DNA of 64,000 nt from Nonomuraea gerenzanensis (GCF_020215645.1 NZ_CP084058.1:8184001-8248000); one strand, 5' to 3'. Positions 8,393-18,192 are shown, numbered from the stretch's first letter. The notes: generated from the sequence alone by a model not told the origin. Numbers and translations are program-made.

Positions 8393-9658
8393 ATGACCGT
8401 CCTGCTGGACCGCCCCACGGCGCCGACCACAGCGCCGGCCGCCCGCGTGGCGAGCGCGCGCGACCCGTTCATCGACCTGCTGCGCGTGGTGGGCATGGCG
8501 CTCATCGTGTTCCAGCACTGGACGATCCCGGTGCTCGACTACGAGGGCGGCCGGCTGACGACGGGCAACGCGCTGTCCACGCCCGGCGTGTGGGTCGTGA
8601 CGTGGCTCAGCCAGGTGATGCCGCTGGTGTTCTTCGCGGGCGGCGCGGCCAACGCCATCAGTTTCACCCGCTCCCCTGCTCCCGCCCCCGCGTGGCTGGC
8701 CGTGCGGCTGCGGCGGCTGGCCTGGCCGCTGCTGCCGCTGGCCGCGGTGTGGATCCCGCTGCCGCACGTCCTGCTCTCCCTGGGCGTGCCCGCGCAGCCG
8801 CTGGAGGTGGGGGCGAAGCTGACGGGCCAGCTGCTGTGGTTCCTGGCCGTGTACCTGATCGCCGTCACGGCGACCCCGTACGCGCTGCGCCTGCACGAGC
8901 GGTACGGCTGGCGGGTCCCGGCGGCGCTGGCGGCCCTGGCGGTGCTGACGGACGTGGCCAGGTTCGCCACCGGCCTCGACGCCGTGGGCTACCTGAATGT
9001 GGTCTTCGTCTGGATGGCCGTGCACCAGCTCGGCTTCTTCTACGCCGAGGGCAGGCTGCGGGGCGCCTGGGCGCTGGCGCTCGGCGGGTTCAGCGCCGCG
9101 GCGCTGCTGGTGGCGTACGGCCCCTACCCGGGCAGCATGATCGGCCTGCCGGGCGCCGAGGTGTCCAACATGGCCCCGCCCACGCTCGCCATGCTGGCCG
9201 TCGGCCTGGGGCAGGTCGGGCTGGCGGTGACGCTGCGGCCCGCGCTGGTGCGGCTGCCCGTCCGCCGGCTGCTGGACTGGGCGGGGCCGCGGATCATGAC
9301 GATGTACCTGTGGCACATGCCGGCCCTGTTCGCGGTGACCGGGGTGGTCGTGGTGCTGCTGGGCGTGGACACGCCGCGGCCGGGCAGCGTCCTGTGGTTC
9401 GCCGGCTGGCCGGTCTGGTTCGGGCTGCTGTGCCTGGTCATGTGGCCGCTGCTGAAGGGGTTCGCCCGGTTCGAGACGCCGCCGTCGCTGCCGTACGGGA
9501 CGGCGGGGTGGCATGGCATGCTCGCGGCCGCCGGCCTGGTCGGCGGCGGGGTGCTGACGCTGACGGTGGGCGGGTTCGCGCCGGGGGGCGGGCCGTTCCT
9601 GGCGGTGCTCGCGCTGCTCGGCGGGCTGCTGATGACGGCGCCGAGAACCCGTGTCTGA
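8393..9658 (+). CDS. Membrane acyltransferase (acyltransferase-3 family)
   Basis: 421-residue integral membrane protein with about ten hydrophobic segments. The opening motif RDPFIDLLRVVGMALIVFQHW carries the Arg and His typical of acyltransferase-3 (PF01757) enzymes, which O-acylate cell-surface glycans or antibiotics. A later segment contains YLWHMPALF. The ATG at 8393 has ATCGAGG five bases upstream. Divergent from the two-component operon, which may regulate it. The acyl donor and acceptor are not predictable. Confidence 0.88.
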   Translation: MTVLLDRPTAPTTAPAARVASARDPFIDLLRVVGMALIVFQHWTIPVLDYEGGRLTTGNALSTPGVWVVTWLSQVMPLVFFAGGAANAISFTRSPAPAPAWLAVRLRRLAWPLLPLAAVWIPLPHVLLSLGVPAQPLEVGAKLTGQLLWFLAVYLIAVTATPYALRLHERYGWRVPAALAALAVLTDVARFATGLDAVGYLNVVFVWMAVHQLGFFYAEGRLRGAWALALGGFSAAALLVAYGPYPGSMIGLPGAEVSNMAPPTLAMLAVGLGQVGLAVTLRPALVRLPVRRLLDWAGPRIMTMYLWHMPALFAVTGVVVVLLGVDTPRPGSVLWFAGWPVWFGLLCLVMWPLLKGFARFETPPSLPYGTAGWHGMLAAAGLVGGGVLTLTVGGFAPGGGPFLAVLALLGGLLMTAPRTRV

Positions 9659-9712
9659 CCCGGTGAAGCTCCGGTAACACGGCCGTCATCCTCCCGTGAG
9701 CAGAATGTGCGC

Positions 9713-10225
9713 ATGACGAAAGTGCGCGCCCTGACCGAAACCGACCTTCCGGCCGTCGCCGGGATCTACGCCCACTACGTGACCACCACGGTGGCCACGT
9801 TCGACGAGACGCCGCTCACGGCGGACGAGTGGCGCGCCAAGGCCGGCGGCATCACGGGGGCCGGGCTGCCGTTCCTGGTGGCGGAGGTGGACGGGGAGGT
9901 CGCCGGGTACGCCTACGTCGCCCAGTACCGCCCCAAGCCCGCCTACCGGCACACGCTGGAGGACACGATCTACCTGGCGCCCGGGCGGACGGGCCAGGGG
10001 CTCGGGCGGCTGCTGCTGGGCACGCTGATCGACAGGGCGAGGGAGACCGAGGCCCGCCAGCTCGTCGCGGTGATCGCCGACTCCGGCGACCCGTCCTCCG
10101 CCCGGCTGCACGAGAAGTTCGGCTTCGCCGCCGCGGGGCGCCTGAGAGCGGTCGGCTTCAAGCACGGGCGCTGGATCGACACCGCACTGATGCAGCTCGA
10201 CCTGCGCCAGGCGGAGCGGCCTTGA
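9713..10225 (+). CDS. GNAT acetyltransferase, phosphinothricin-acetyltransferase-like
   Basis: 170 residues of the Gcn5 fold, closest in pattern to Pat/Bar-like N-acetyltransferases: RALTETDLPAVAGIYAHYV at the start, TVATFDETP, and the acetyl-CoA loop GRTGQGLGRLLL (about 89-100), then GFAAAGRL. Family members acetylate phosphinothricin, methionine sulfoximine or related amino acids; resistance is not proven by homology. A GTG two codons upstream (9707) is an alternative start. It stands upstream of the helicase gene by 54 bases. Confidence 0.88.
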   Translation: MTKVRALTETDLPAVAGIYAHYVTTTVATFDETPLTADEWRAKAGGITGAGLPFLVAEVDGEVAGYAYVAQYRPKPAYRHTLEDTIYLAPGRTGQGLGRLLLGTLIDRARETEARQLVAVIADSGDPSSARLHEKFGFAAAGRLRAVGFKHGRWIDTALMQLDLRQAERP

Positions 10226-10279
10226 CCGAGTTGGCCGCCCCGGGTTCGAGCACCCGGCAAACTTCGGCAGGATAGGGGT

Positions 10280-12778
10280 GTGAGCCTACTCGTTGACCGC
10301 CTGCCCGAAGAGATCGACGCCGATCCCGACGCCATCTTCGACGCGTTCGTCGCCTGGAACGCCGAGCGGGGGCTCACCCTCTATCCCGCCCAGGAGGAGG
10401 CCCTCATCGAGGTGGTCTCCGGCAACAACCTGATCCTGGCCACTCCCACCGGCTCCGGCAAGTCGCTGGTGGCGGCGGGCGCCCACTTCACGGCGCTGAC
10501 CCGCGACCAGCGCACGTTCTACACCGCGCCCATCAAGGCCCTGGTGTCGGAGAAGTTCTTCGACCTGTGCGCCGTCTTCGGCACCGAGAACGTCGGCATG
10601 ATGACCGGCGACGCCAGCGTCAATCCCGGTGCGCCGATCATCTGCTGCACGGCCGAGATCCTGGCGAACGTGGCGCTGCGCGACGGCGCGGCGGCCGACA
10701 TCGGCCAGGTCGTGATGGACGAGTTCCACTTCTACGCCGAGCCCGACCGCGGCTGGGCCTGGCAGGTGCCGCTGCTGGAGCTGCCGAAGGTGCAGTTCAT
10801 CCTGATGTCGGCGACGCTCGGCGACGTGTCGATGTTCAAGAGCGACCTGACCAGGCGCACCGGCCGGGAGACCGCGGTGGTCAAGCACGCCGAGCGGCCG
10901 GTGCCGCTGGTGTACTCCTACCGGATGACGCCGCTGCACGAGACGCTGGAGGAGATGCTCTCCACCGGCCAGGCGCCGGTCTACGTCGTGCACTTCACGC
11001 AGGCGGCGGCGATGGAGCGGGCGCAGGCGCTGATGTCGATCAACATGGCGACCAAGGCCGAGAAGGAGGCCATCGCCACCATGATCGGCGGGTTCCGGTT
11101 CACCACCCGGTTCGGGCGGGCGCTGTCGCGGCTGGTGCGTCACGGCATCGGCGTGCACCACGCCGGCATGTTGCCCAAGTACCGCCGCCTGGTGGAGCGG
11201 CTGGCGCAGGCGGGCCTGCTGAAGGTCATCTGCGGCACCGACACGCTGGGCGTCGGCGTCAACGTGCCGATCCGCACGGTGCTGTTCACGGCGCTGTCCA
11301 AGTACGACGGCAACAAGGTGCGGCGGCTGCGGGCCCGCGAGTTCCACCAGATCGCCGGCCGGGCCGGCCGGGCGGGCTTCGACACCATCGGCTACGTCGC
11401 CTGCCAGGCCCCCGAGCACGACATCGAGAACGCCAAGGCGCTGGCCAAGATCGGCGACGACCCCAAGCGGCGGCGCGGCTACGCCCGCAAGAAGCCGCCG
11501 GAGGGCTTCGTCGGCTGGAGCGAGGAGACGTTCCAGAAGCTGCAGGAGGCCGAGCCCGAGCCACTGAACTCGCGCTTCAAGGTCAGCAACGCCATGCTGC
11601 TCGCGGTGATCAACCGGCCGGGCGACTGCTTCCAGGCGATGAAGCACCTGCTGACCGACAACCACGAGGACCGCAAGTGGCAGCGCCGGCACATCAGCCA
11701 GGCCATCGCCATCTACCGGTCGCTGCTGGCGGGCGGCATCGTCGAGCAGTTCCGCGAGCCCGACGAGCAGGGCCGCCGCGCCCGGCTGACGATCGAGCTG
11801 CAGGAGGACTTCGCGCTGAACCAGGCGCTGTCCACGTTCGCGCTGGCCGCCTTCGACCTGCTCGACCGCGAGTCGCCGGCGTACGCCCTCGACATGGTCT
11901 CGATCGTGGAGTCCATCCTCGACGACCCGCGCCAGATCCTGTCGGCCCAGCTGAAGAAGGCCAGGGGCGAGGCCGTCGCGCAGATGAAGGCCGACGGCAT
12001 CGAGTACGAAGAGCGCATGGAGCAGCTCGCCGAGGTCATGTACCCGATGCCGCTGGAGGACCTGCTGCTCGGCGCGTACGAGACCTACCGGCGCGGGCAC
12101 CCGTGGGTGGGCGACTACACGGTCAGCCCCAAGTCGGTGGTGCGCGACATGTACGAGCGGGCGATGACGTTCAGCGAGTACATCCAGTTCTACGAGCTGG
12201 CCCGGTCCGAGGGCACGGTGCTGCGTTACCTGGCCGACGCCTACCGCACGCTGTCGCGCACGGTGCCCGAGCACCTCAAGACCGACGACCTGGTCGATCT
12301 CATCGAGTGGCTCGGTGAGCTGGTGCGCCAGGTCGACTCCTCGCTGATCGACGAGTGGGAGAAGCTGACCAACCCGGAGGCGGCGCTGGAGCAGCAGCAG
12401 CAGCTCGACGTCAAGGTGCGCCCGGTCACCGCCAACGTGCGGGCCTTCCGCGTGCTGGTGCGCAACGCGATGTTCCGGCTGGTCGAGCTGTGCGCGATCG
12501 AGAAGGAGGACGAGCTGGAGGAGCTGGCCCCCGACGTCGACTGGGGCGCGGCGCTCGACGCGTACTACGCCGACCACGAGGAGATCTTCACCGACGCCGA
12601 CGCGCGCGGCCCCGCGCTGCTGCGCATCGAGGAGGAGAGCGGCCTGTGGAAGGTGCGGCAGACGATCAAGGATCCGGCCGGCGACGGCGACTGGGGCATC
12701 GACGCCCAGGTGGATCTGGCGGCGTCCGACGAGGAGGGCCGGGCCGTCCTGCATGTGCAGGGGCTCAACCGGCTGTAG
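10280..12778 (+). CDS. Ski2-like DEAD/DEAH RNA helicase with DUF3516
   Basis: 832 residues. Superfamily-2 motifs are in order: Walker A ATPTGSGKS (about 55-63), TAPIKALV, DEFH box in VVMDEFHFY (about 149-157), SATL, and the second RecA domain with GVGVNVPIRTVLF and QIAGRAGRAG. The C-terminal half is the DUF3516 region common in actinobacteria. It should unwind RNA with ATP; partners are unknown. The GTG at 10280 follows an AGGATAGGG stretch. Longer than bare DEAD-box proteins because of the C-terminal domain. Confidence 0.93.
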   Translation: MSLLVDRLPEEIDADPDAIFDAFVAWNAERGLTLYPAQEEALIEVVSGNNLILATPTGSGKSLVAAGAHFTALTRDQRTFYTAPIKALVSEKFFDLCAVFGTENVGMMTGDASVNPGAPIICCTAEILANVALRDGAAADIGQVVMDEFHFYAEPDRGWAWQVPLLELPKVQFILMSATLGDVSMFKSDLTRRTGRETAVVKHAERPVPLVYSYRMTPLHETLEEMLSTGQAPVYVVHFTQAAAMERAQALMSINMATKAEKEAIATMIGGFRFTTRFGRALSRLVRHGIGVHHAGMLPKYRRLVERLAQAGLLKVICGTDTLGVGVNVPIRTVLFTALSKYDGNKVRRLRAREFHQIAGRAGRAGFDTIGYVACQAPEHDIENAKALAKIGDDPKRRRGYARKKPPEGFVGWSEETFQKLQEAEPEPLNSRFKVSNAMLLAVINRPGDCFQAMKHLLTDNHEDRKWQRRHISQAIAIYRSLLAGGIVEQFREPDEQGRRARLTIELQEDFALNQALSTFALAAFDLLDRESPAYALDMVSIVESILDDPRQILSAQLKKARGEAVAQMKADGIEYEERMEQLAEVMYPMPLEDLLLGAYETYRRGHPWVGDYTVSPKSVVRDMYERAMTFSEYIQFYELARSEGTVLRYLADAYRTLSRTVPEHLKTDDLVDLIEWLGELVRQVDSSLIDEWEKLTNPEAALEQQQQLDVKVRPVTANVRAFRVLVRNAMFRLVELCAIEKEDELEELAPDVDWGAALDAYYADHEEIFTDADARGPALLRIEEESGLWKVRQTIKDPAGDGDWGIDAQVDLAASDEEGRAVLHVQGLNRL

Positions 12779-12928
12779 AGAGCTGCGGAGAGCTGGAGAG
12801 AAGCGACAAGCCTGGTGCCGGAACGGACTGGCAAGGGCGCCCCGGCACAGGCCTGTCGATTCAGTTTCCGCCCGAAAACGTCGGGATCGTGTCATGACAA
12901 TGTCCCAAGATCGAGACATTCCTTGCGT

Positions 12929-13492
12929 TCAGCAGTCGGCGAGGGTGCAAATCTTGGCGAGCATGCGCTTGGTGTCGCTGGTCTGGCGCATGAAGTCGGC
13001 CTTGGCGGGCTTCCCCCACTCGCCCGCGACGGTGTAGAGGATCAGCGCGTTCGCGCGGCGCGTCACGATCGCCCGCTCGCCGCCGACGGCCGCCTTCCTG
13101 CCCTGGTACGCCTGCCCCGTCACCATCAGCCCCTTGTCACCCAGGGCGACGGCGGCGGCCGAGTAGCGGTAGGCGGCGCTGCCGCAGGCGCGCACGGCGG
13201 CCTCCAGGTCCCGTAACGCCTTCCCGGCGGCGGACGCCGACGCGTAGAGCACCACCTGCTCCGACTTGGAGTAGTCGGGCACGGCCGTGTACGTCAGCGT
13301 CCTGGCCTGCGTGCGCCCCGCCTGGCCGAGCTTGGCCTGCTGGCACGGGTTGACGACCAGCGGGGCGGTCCGCCTGCCGCTGGCCGACCAGCTCGTCTCG
13401 GGGTCGTTGTCCTTCTTGGCGGCTTCCTTCTCGTACAGCAGGAAGTTGTTCGGAACGGCGACCGTGGCCGCCAGCATCAGTGCTGCGATCAT
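12929..13492 (-). CDS. Small secreted protein, PknH-sensor-like (hypothetical)
   Basis: 187 residues starting with a short hydrophobic stretch (MIAALMLAATVAVP) that may act as a signal or anchor although it lacks the usual positive n-region. The mature part has a few cysteines and an alpha/beta pattern resembling extracellular PknH-like domains, but I do not recognise a definite family. An in-frame stop just upstream makes ATG 13492 the first possible start, only eight bases from the divergent DUF2087 gene, so neither gene has room for a normal leader. Function unknown. Confidence 0.7.
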   Translation of the reverse strand: MIAALMLAATVAVPNNFLLYEKEAAKKDNDPETSWSASGRRTAPLVVNPCQQAKLGQAGRTQARTLTYTAVPDYSKSEQVVLYASASAAGKALRDLEAAVRACGSAAYRYSAAAVALGDKGLMVTGQAYQGRKAAVGGERAIVTRRANALILYTVAGEWGKPAKADFMRQTSDTKRMLAKICTLADC

Positions 13493-13500
13493 GGGTCAAA

Positions 13501-14004
13501 ATGGTACGAGTGAACGACGAAGAGATCAGACGCGTCCTGGGCCTGCTCTACCAGGACGAGACGTTGAAGACCTTCGCCTCCCTGGTGCTCGGCGCCACCG
13601 ACGGCCTGCCCGTCAAGGCGTTGCGGAAGCTGGAGAACGGCGGGCTGGCCGCCTGCGACGAGAGCGGCGCGTGGCGGGCCACGCCGGAGCGCTTCCGCGA
13701 CCTGCTGCGGGCGCACGCGGAGCCCGCGCAGCCGCTCAGCCAGGAGGAGCGGGTGCTGCGCACCTTCCTGGTGGACGGGCGGCTGACGACGACGGCGATG
13801 CGGCGCGACAAGCGGCTCGTCGTGCTGCGCTACATCTCCCGCGTCTTCGAGCCCGGCGTGCGGTATCCGGAGAAGGACGTGAACGTGGCGCTGCGGGCCT
13901 TCCACGACGACTACGCGGCGCTGCGCCGCTACCTGGTGGACGAGGAGCTCCTCTCGCGGGAGGGCAACGTCTACTGGCGCAGCGGCGGGCCCGTGGAGAT
14001 CTGA
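13501..14004 (+). CDS. DUF2087-domain protein
   Basis: 167 residues. The C-terminal half (RTFLVDGRLTTTAMRRDKRLVVLRYISRVFEPGVRYPEKDVN...) carries the DUF2087 signature; many relatives join this to an N-terminal regulator or helix-turn-helix domain. The N-terminal part here (DEEIRRVLGLLYQDETLKTFASLVLG) could be such a winged helix. ATG 13501 and GTG 13510 are both possible starts. Convergent with, and overlapping by 34 bases, the decayed GH20 tail. Probably cytosolic; role unknown. Confidence 0.8.
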   Translation: MVRVNDEEIRRVLGLLYQDETLKTFASLVLGATDGLPVKALRKLENGGLAACDESGAWRATPERFRDLLRAHAEPAQPLSQEERVLRTFLVDGRLTTTAMRRDKRLVVLRYISRVFEPGVRYPEKDVNVALRAFHDDYAALRRYLVDEELLSREGNVYWRSGGPVEI

Positions 14005-14357
14005 CGGAGGTTGCTCGTCCAGGCGTCCAGCTTGGCCTGCCACTGCTCCGGCGTCTCCGGCCGTCCTGGCACCCCCGGCCTGGTCTGCCAGGGCAGCGGT
14101 CCCTCCGCCCGGCGGTACTCCACGCCGATCGCGTCCAGCCGCCGCAGGTGTGCCGCCAGCCGCTCGCGAAAATCGGGCAGGTCGCGCCCGGCGGGGCTCC
14201 ACACGGTCTCGGCGAAGGCCGCCAGGCGGGGGAAGGCCATGTAGTCCACCCGGCGCCCCGAGTCGATCAGCTCGGTCCAGACGCCGCACTGGGCGCCGAG
14301 GACGCGCGCGGCGGCCGGCTCGCCGCGCCGCTCGGCCGGGCCTGCTCCCCGCTCGCG
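13971..14357 (-). pseudogene. C-terminal remnant of a GH20 beta-N-acetylhexosaminidase
   Basis: The frame ending at 13971 reads VLGAQCGVWTEL (about 14303-14268), DYMAFPRLAAFAETVWSP and LRRLDAIGVEYR. This is the hallmark end of GH20 catalytic domains, including the substrate-binding Trp and the terminal helix. No start or catalytic Asp-Glu pair precedes it; the sequence joins directly to the end of a broken GH27 gene. I read it as what is left after a deletion. The junction lies within about 14304-14357. Confidence 0.75.
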
Positions 14358-15379
14358 CTGACCCGGTAGAGCAGCGCGGCGTGCGCGGGCACCTGGGCGG
14401 CCAGCTTCCCCGCGGTGGCGGAGACAGCGCCGGTCCACAGGTCCTCGACGCGGTGCCGCCCGCCGAGGTCCGTGGAGATCACGGCCGCGCGGTCGCTCTC
14501 GTTGAACAGCGCGACGGCCCTGTCACCGTTGCGCAGCGGCTTGGACAGCACGTGGTACCAGCCGTCGGAGCGGACGAGGGTGCCGTGCGCGCCCAGCGGG
14601 TCCTGGTCCACGGCGATCACCTCGGGGTTGGCCACGACCGAGGCCGGCGCCTGCGCCGGGGCGGCCTGGAGGATCAGCGGGGCGGCGCCCATGGCCCAGA
14701 GCGTGAACTGGGTGCGGTACTCCGTCTCGGTCATGCCGCCGCGCCCCCGCCTGGATCAGGTCGGGGTCGGCCCAGCTCCCGGGGCCCGTGTACTCGGCCC
14801 TGAGCTGGTTGAACTCCCAGATGTCGACCATGGTGGCGTAGGAGTCGGCGATGGGCCGGTTGTAGACGTTGGTGCGCCAGGTCGTGGCGCCGGTGTCCTT
14901 GCCCCAGAGCCAGGGCACGGTGCTGCCGTCCTCGTTGTTCATGGCGAAGACGACGTCCTGGCCGAGCGCCTGCCGCATCGGACGTCGGCGCTCTCGCTCC
15001 TGTGGGAGCCGGGGCCGCCGCCGGCGCAGGCCCTGGTGCCGGCCGAGAGGCTCAGGCCGAGCTTCAGGCCCTTGCCGTGCACGTAGCCGGCCGGCGCGGC
15101 GATGCCGCCGGGGAAGCGGGTGGCGTCGGCGGCCAGGGCGCCGCCGTCCCGCTGCGGGGCCAGCCAGCAGTCGTCGATGATGACGTACCGGTAGCCGAGC
15201 GGGGCGAGGGGTGCCAGGGCGTCGGCGGCCCGGCGTACGGACTGCTCGGAGACCGAGCAGCCGAGCGAGCGCCTGCTCCAGCCCATCGGCGGGGCGGTGA
15301 CCGTCTCCGCGGCGCTGGGCAGGGGTAAGAAGGGCATGCTGAGGAGGGCCGCCGCGGCGGCGGCCGTGATCGTGCGCAT
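14358..15379 (-). pseudogene. Broken GH27 alpha-galactosidase (internal deletion plus frameshift)
   Basis: Three frames carry successive parts of one secreted GH27 enzyme. (a) 15379 to about 14985: signal peptide, [26 protein letters not shown]. (b) Frame of 14978 to about 14745: [22 protein letters not shown]. (c) Frame from about 14745: MTETEYRTQFTLWAMGAAPLIL to the C-terminal beta domain ending LLYRVS. Between a and b roughly 60 residues containing the YLKYDN nucleophile are missing. Between b and c a run of five G (four would keep the frame) shifts the reading. No functional enzyme can be made. Confidence 0.85.
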
Positions 15380-15389
15380 GGGGGTCCTG

Positions 15390-16934
15390 TCAGGCGGGGT
15401 TCAGCGTGGGGCGGCCCGGCTCGATGACGAAGGAGCCGGAGGTGTAGGCGGGGGCGTAGGGCTCGGTGACGCGGGACAGCGAGCGGAAGTCGACCTTCAT
15501 CTCGCGCTCGGTGATCCGGGTCCGCACGTAGCCGCGGCGGCCGTTGAAGAACGTGACGTGCGGGTTCTCATTCAGCAGGACCTGCGTGTTGGGGTACTCG
15601 TCCAGGCCGTTGCCCGCGCTGGTGACCGAGGTGGTGACCAGCTCGACGGCGACGGGCTTCGACTCGGGGTCGCGGAAGTCGCGCTTGACCTCGCCGGCCC
15701 AGTGGGAGTGCACGTCGCCGGTGAGCACCACCGCGTTGCGCCGGTAGGTGTCGATGGCGGCGGTCAGGCGGTCGCGGGAGGCGACGTAGCCGTCCCAGCC
15801 CTCGTTGGAGTAGCCCTTGCCCTCGCCGTTCGTCCAGTCCATCTCCATGAAGAAGACCTGCTGGCCGAGCAGGTCCCAGGTGGCGCGCGAGCGCTTGAGC
15901 CGGTCGTCCAGCCAGGCCTCCTGCTCGCGGCCGAGCATGGTGCGGTTGGGCTCGAAGCGCTGCACGCAGTCGGGGCCGACCGTGCCGCTCTTCCCGGTGC
16001 AGGCGTACAGGTCGCGGTACTGGCGGGTGTCGAGCAGGTGCAGGTTGGCGACCGTGCCCCAGCGGATGCTGCGGTAGAGGTCGAGCGCGGCGCCCCTGGG
16101 CCGCTGGGCGCGGCGCAGCGGCATGTTCTCGTAGTACGCCTGGAACGCCTCGGCCCTGCGCTGGAGGAAGGGCGGGTCGGGCTGCTCGGGCACGTCGCCC
16201 GCCCAGGCGTTCTCGATGTCGTGGTCGTCCCACACCACGACCCAGGGGGCGATGGCGTGCGCGAGCTGCGACTCAGGGTCGGCCTTGTGCTGGGCGTGGC
16301 GCAGGCGGTAGCCGGCCAGGTCCAGGCACTCGCCGCCGGCCTGGTCGCGTACCGGGTACTTGTAGTCGCCGTACTCGTAGATGTAGTCGCCGAGGAAGGC
16401 GATCAGGTCGGGCTGGTCCTCGGCCATCCTGCGGTACGGGGTGAACCAGCCGGCCTGGTAGTCGGCGCAGGAGGTGAACGACAGGTTCAGCGGCGTGCTG
16501 CGGGTGCCGGGCGCGGGCGCGGTGAGGGTGCGGCCCACCGGGCTCAGCTCGCCGTCGGCCTTGAAGCGGTAGAAGTACTCGGCGCCGGGGTCGAGCCCGT
16601 CGAGCTCGACGTGCACGCTGTGGGCCGCCTCGGGGCGGGCGACCTGCGCGCCTCGGCGTACGACCTGTCGGAAGTTCTCGTCCTTGGCGAGCTGCCACTG
16701 GACGGACACCGGCCGGTCCGGCATGCCGCCGAGGCCGTCGGGCGCGATCGGGTTCATGGCCAGGCGGGTCCAGAGCACCACGCCGTCATGCGTGGGCTCG
16801 CCCGAGGCGACGCCGAGCTGGAAGGGGTCGGACAGAGGGGCGCGCCGGGCAGCCGCGTGCACAGGGGGAACCCCCAGTACCGCGGACATGCCCAGGCCGA
16901 CGCCCCCGGCGACAAGTGAACGCCGGGTGATCAT
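15390..16934 (-). CDS. phoD: PhoD-family alkaline phosphatase, Tat-exported
   Basis: 514 residues, the usual length. The twin-arginine signal (TRRSLVAGG) predicts folded export. An N-terminal beta domain is followed by the catalytic domain with metal ligands in [28 protein letters not shown] and TGDVHSHW. PhoD uses iron and calcium to hydrolyse phosphodiesters and monoesters outside the cell. It is the only intact gene in a locus of decayed glycan genes and lies nine bases after the binding-protein remnant. A Pho-box was not evident in the short gap upstream. Confidence 0.95.
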   Translation of the reverse strand: MITRRSLVAGGVGLGMSAVLGVPPVHAAARRAPLSDPFQLGVASGEPTHDGVVLWTRLAMNPIAPDGLGGMPDRPVSVQWQLAKDENFRQVVRRGAQVARPEAAHSVHVELDGLDPGAEYFYRFKADGELSPVGRTLTAPAPGTRSTPLNLSFTSCADYQAGWFTPYRRMAEDQPDLIAFLGDYIYEYGDYKYPVRDQAGGECLDLAGYRLRHAQHKADPESQLAHAIAPWVVVWDDHDIENAWAGDVPEQPDPPFLQRRAEAFQAYYENMPLRRAQRPRGAALDLYRSIRWGTVANLHLLDTRQYRDLYACTGKSGTVGPDCVQRFEPNRTMLGREQEAWLDDRLKRSRATWDLLGQQVFFMEMDWTNGEGKGYSNEGWDGYVASRDRLTAAIDTYRRNAVVLTGDVHSHWAGEVKRDFRDPESKPVAVELVTTSVTSAGNGLDEYPNTQVLLNENPHVTFFNGRRGYVRTRITEREMKVDFRSLSRVTEPYAPAYTSGSFVIEPGRPTLNPA

Positions 16935-16942
16935 GGGGGTCC

Positions 16943-17150
16943 TTACTTGACGGTGGCGTTGCCTTCGGCGACAGCCTGGTCGGCGGCTGCTTGCGGAGAG
17001 AGTTCGCCGAGATACAGCTCGTTGAAAATCTGGTTAAGCTTCGTCTCGAACCCGGTGAATCCCGTCGTGATCGGCCGCGGGCAGGTGGTGCCCTCCGCCT
17101 CCTGGGCGAACGGCGTCACGTCGATCATCGGCGGCACGGTGCACAGGGGC
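16943..17150 (-). pseudogene. C-terminal remnant of a sugar ABC binding protein
   Basis: About 65 residues ending at 16943 (PITTGFTGFETKLNQIFNELYLGELSPQAAADQAV) are the typical terminal helices of extracellular carbohydrate-binding proteins. Upstream of about 17150 the frame turns into low-complexity Arg/Ser-rich sequence with no domain and no start, up to the AraC gene. I see no permeases nearby. The gene therefore appears to have lost its front and middle. Confidence 0.7.
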
Positions 17151-17286
17151 TTCGGCGCCGCCGCCGGCGATGGTGGTGCTCGGCGGCGGCTTCTCGTGCT
17201 CGGCCGACGTGCTGTCGACCGGCTGCGGGCGCGGCTGGAGCGCCGGTGCATGCGGCTGCCCGCCCCGGATGACCGGCGCAACGCCG

Positions 17287-18192
17287 TCACCCGGTGGCCG
17301 GGCGCAGCCGGGCGCGGTAGTCCCGGGGCGGCAGGCCGTACTCCTTCCTGAAAGCCCGGCTGAAGTGGAACGGGCTGACGAAGCCCGAGGCCGCCGCCAC
17401 CTGCCCCACGTCCATGTCGGTCACCTCCAGCAGGCTCGCCGCGTGGCGCACCCGCGCCCTGCGTACGGCCTGCATCGGCGTCTGACCGGTCGTCTCGGCG
17501 AACAGGTGGGCGAAACGGGAGGGCGAGAGCGCGACCGCGCGCGCGAGCGAGGCGACCGAGTGCGGCGCCCCCGGCTCGGCCGTGATGATCGCCAGCGCCC
17601 GGCGTACCCGCTCGTCGCCCTCCTCACCCCTGCCCTGCGGCCTCGCGGTGGCGGTCGCCAGCACCAGCACCTCCTCCACGGCCCCCAGCACCAGCTCCCT
17701 GGCCGGACCACCGACCACCACGGCCGGCGCGCGCAGCTCGGACGGCACACCTGCCACATACGGAACGCGGGCGTCCGGCGTCCAGCGGGCATCGCGCAAC
17801 GCCCGCCGGAAGGCCAGCCCGATCCGCTCGTGCACACCCCCCGGAACCCCCGCCACCAGGTGCGCCCCGCCACCCCTGGCATGCGGCCCCAGCCACACCG
17901 TCCACGCGGCCCGCGGCTGGAAGTGCACCCACCAGAACCGCCACCGCCCCACCGCCGGCGACACCCGGTAGTGCTGCGCCACCCCCGACCCCAGCACCGC
18001 CAGATCCCCCGCCCCCACCCGGAACCCCGCCCCGCCCTGCTCGACGAGCCCCTCCCCCGCCTCGGTCCACAACAACAACCAGCTCGGCGAGCCGCCGGAA
18101 CGCCGCGTGGCGTACCCGGCGGGCTTGTCGTAGTGCCCCACGATCATCAGCTCGGCAGCAGGAACAGACAGGTCCTCAGCGGTCACAGGCAT
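17287..18192 (-). CDS. AraC-family transcriptional regulator
   Basis: 301 residues. An N-terminal cupin-like sensor domain (about 10-110, with FRVGAGDLAVLGSGVAQHY) is followed by a linker and the double AraC helix-turn-helix (about 200-295: VASLARAVALSPSRFAHLFAETTGQTP and GQVAAASGFVSPFHFSRAFRKEYGLPPRDY). It is divergent from the phytanoyl-CoA-dioxygenase-like gene with 35 bases between starts, so that gene is the likely target. The effector is unknown, possibly a small sugar or organic acid. Confidence 0.92.
   Translation of the reverse strand: MPVTAEDLSVPAAELMIVGHYDKPAGYATRRSGGSPSWLLLWTEAGEGLVEQGGAGFRVGAGDLAVLGSGVAQHYRVSPAVGRWRFWWVHFQPRAAWTVWLGPHARGGGAHLVAGVPGGVHERIGLAFRRALRDARWTPDARVPYVAGVPSELRAPAVVVGGPARELVLGAVEEVLVLATATARPQGRGEEGDERVRRALAIITAEPGAPHSVASLARAVALSPSRFAHLFAETTGQTPMQAVRRARVRHAASLLEVTDMDVGQVAAASGFVSPFHFSRAFRKEYGLPPRDYRARLRPATG

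Noticed and set aside
6961..8505. Longer 514-residue form of the histidine kinase
   Set aside because: The extra N-terminus overlaps the divergent acyltransferase start and is Arg/Ser-rich without hydrophobic character; ATG 8208 begins the membrane module.
9713..10225. Calling the GNAT protein a true phosphinothricin-resistance enzyme
   Set aside because: Family motifs alone do not separate resistance enzymes from general amino-acid acetyltransferases; there is no bialaphos cluster here.
10286..12919. 877-residue reverse-strand open frame opposite the helicase
   Set aside because: Its sequence is low-complexity His/Arg/Val-rich with no domain; it is the antisense shadow of a clear DEAD-box gene in GC-rich DNA.
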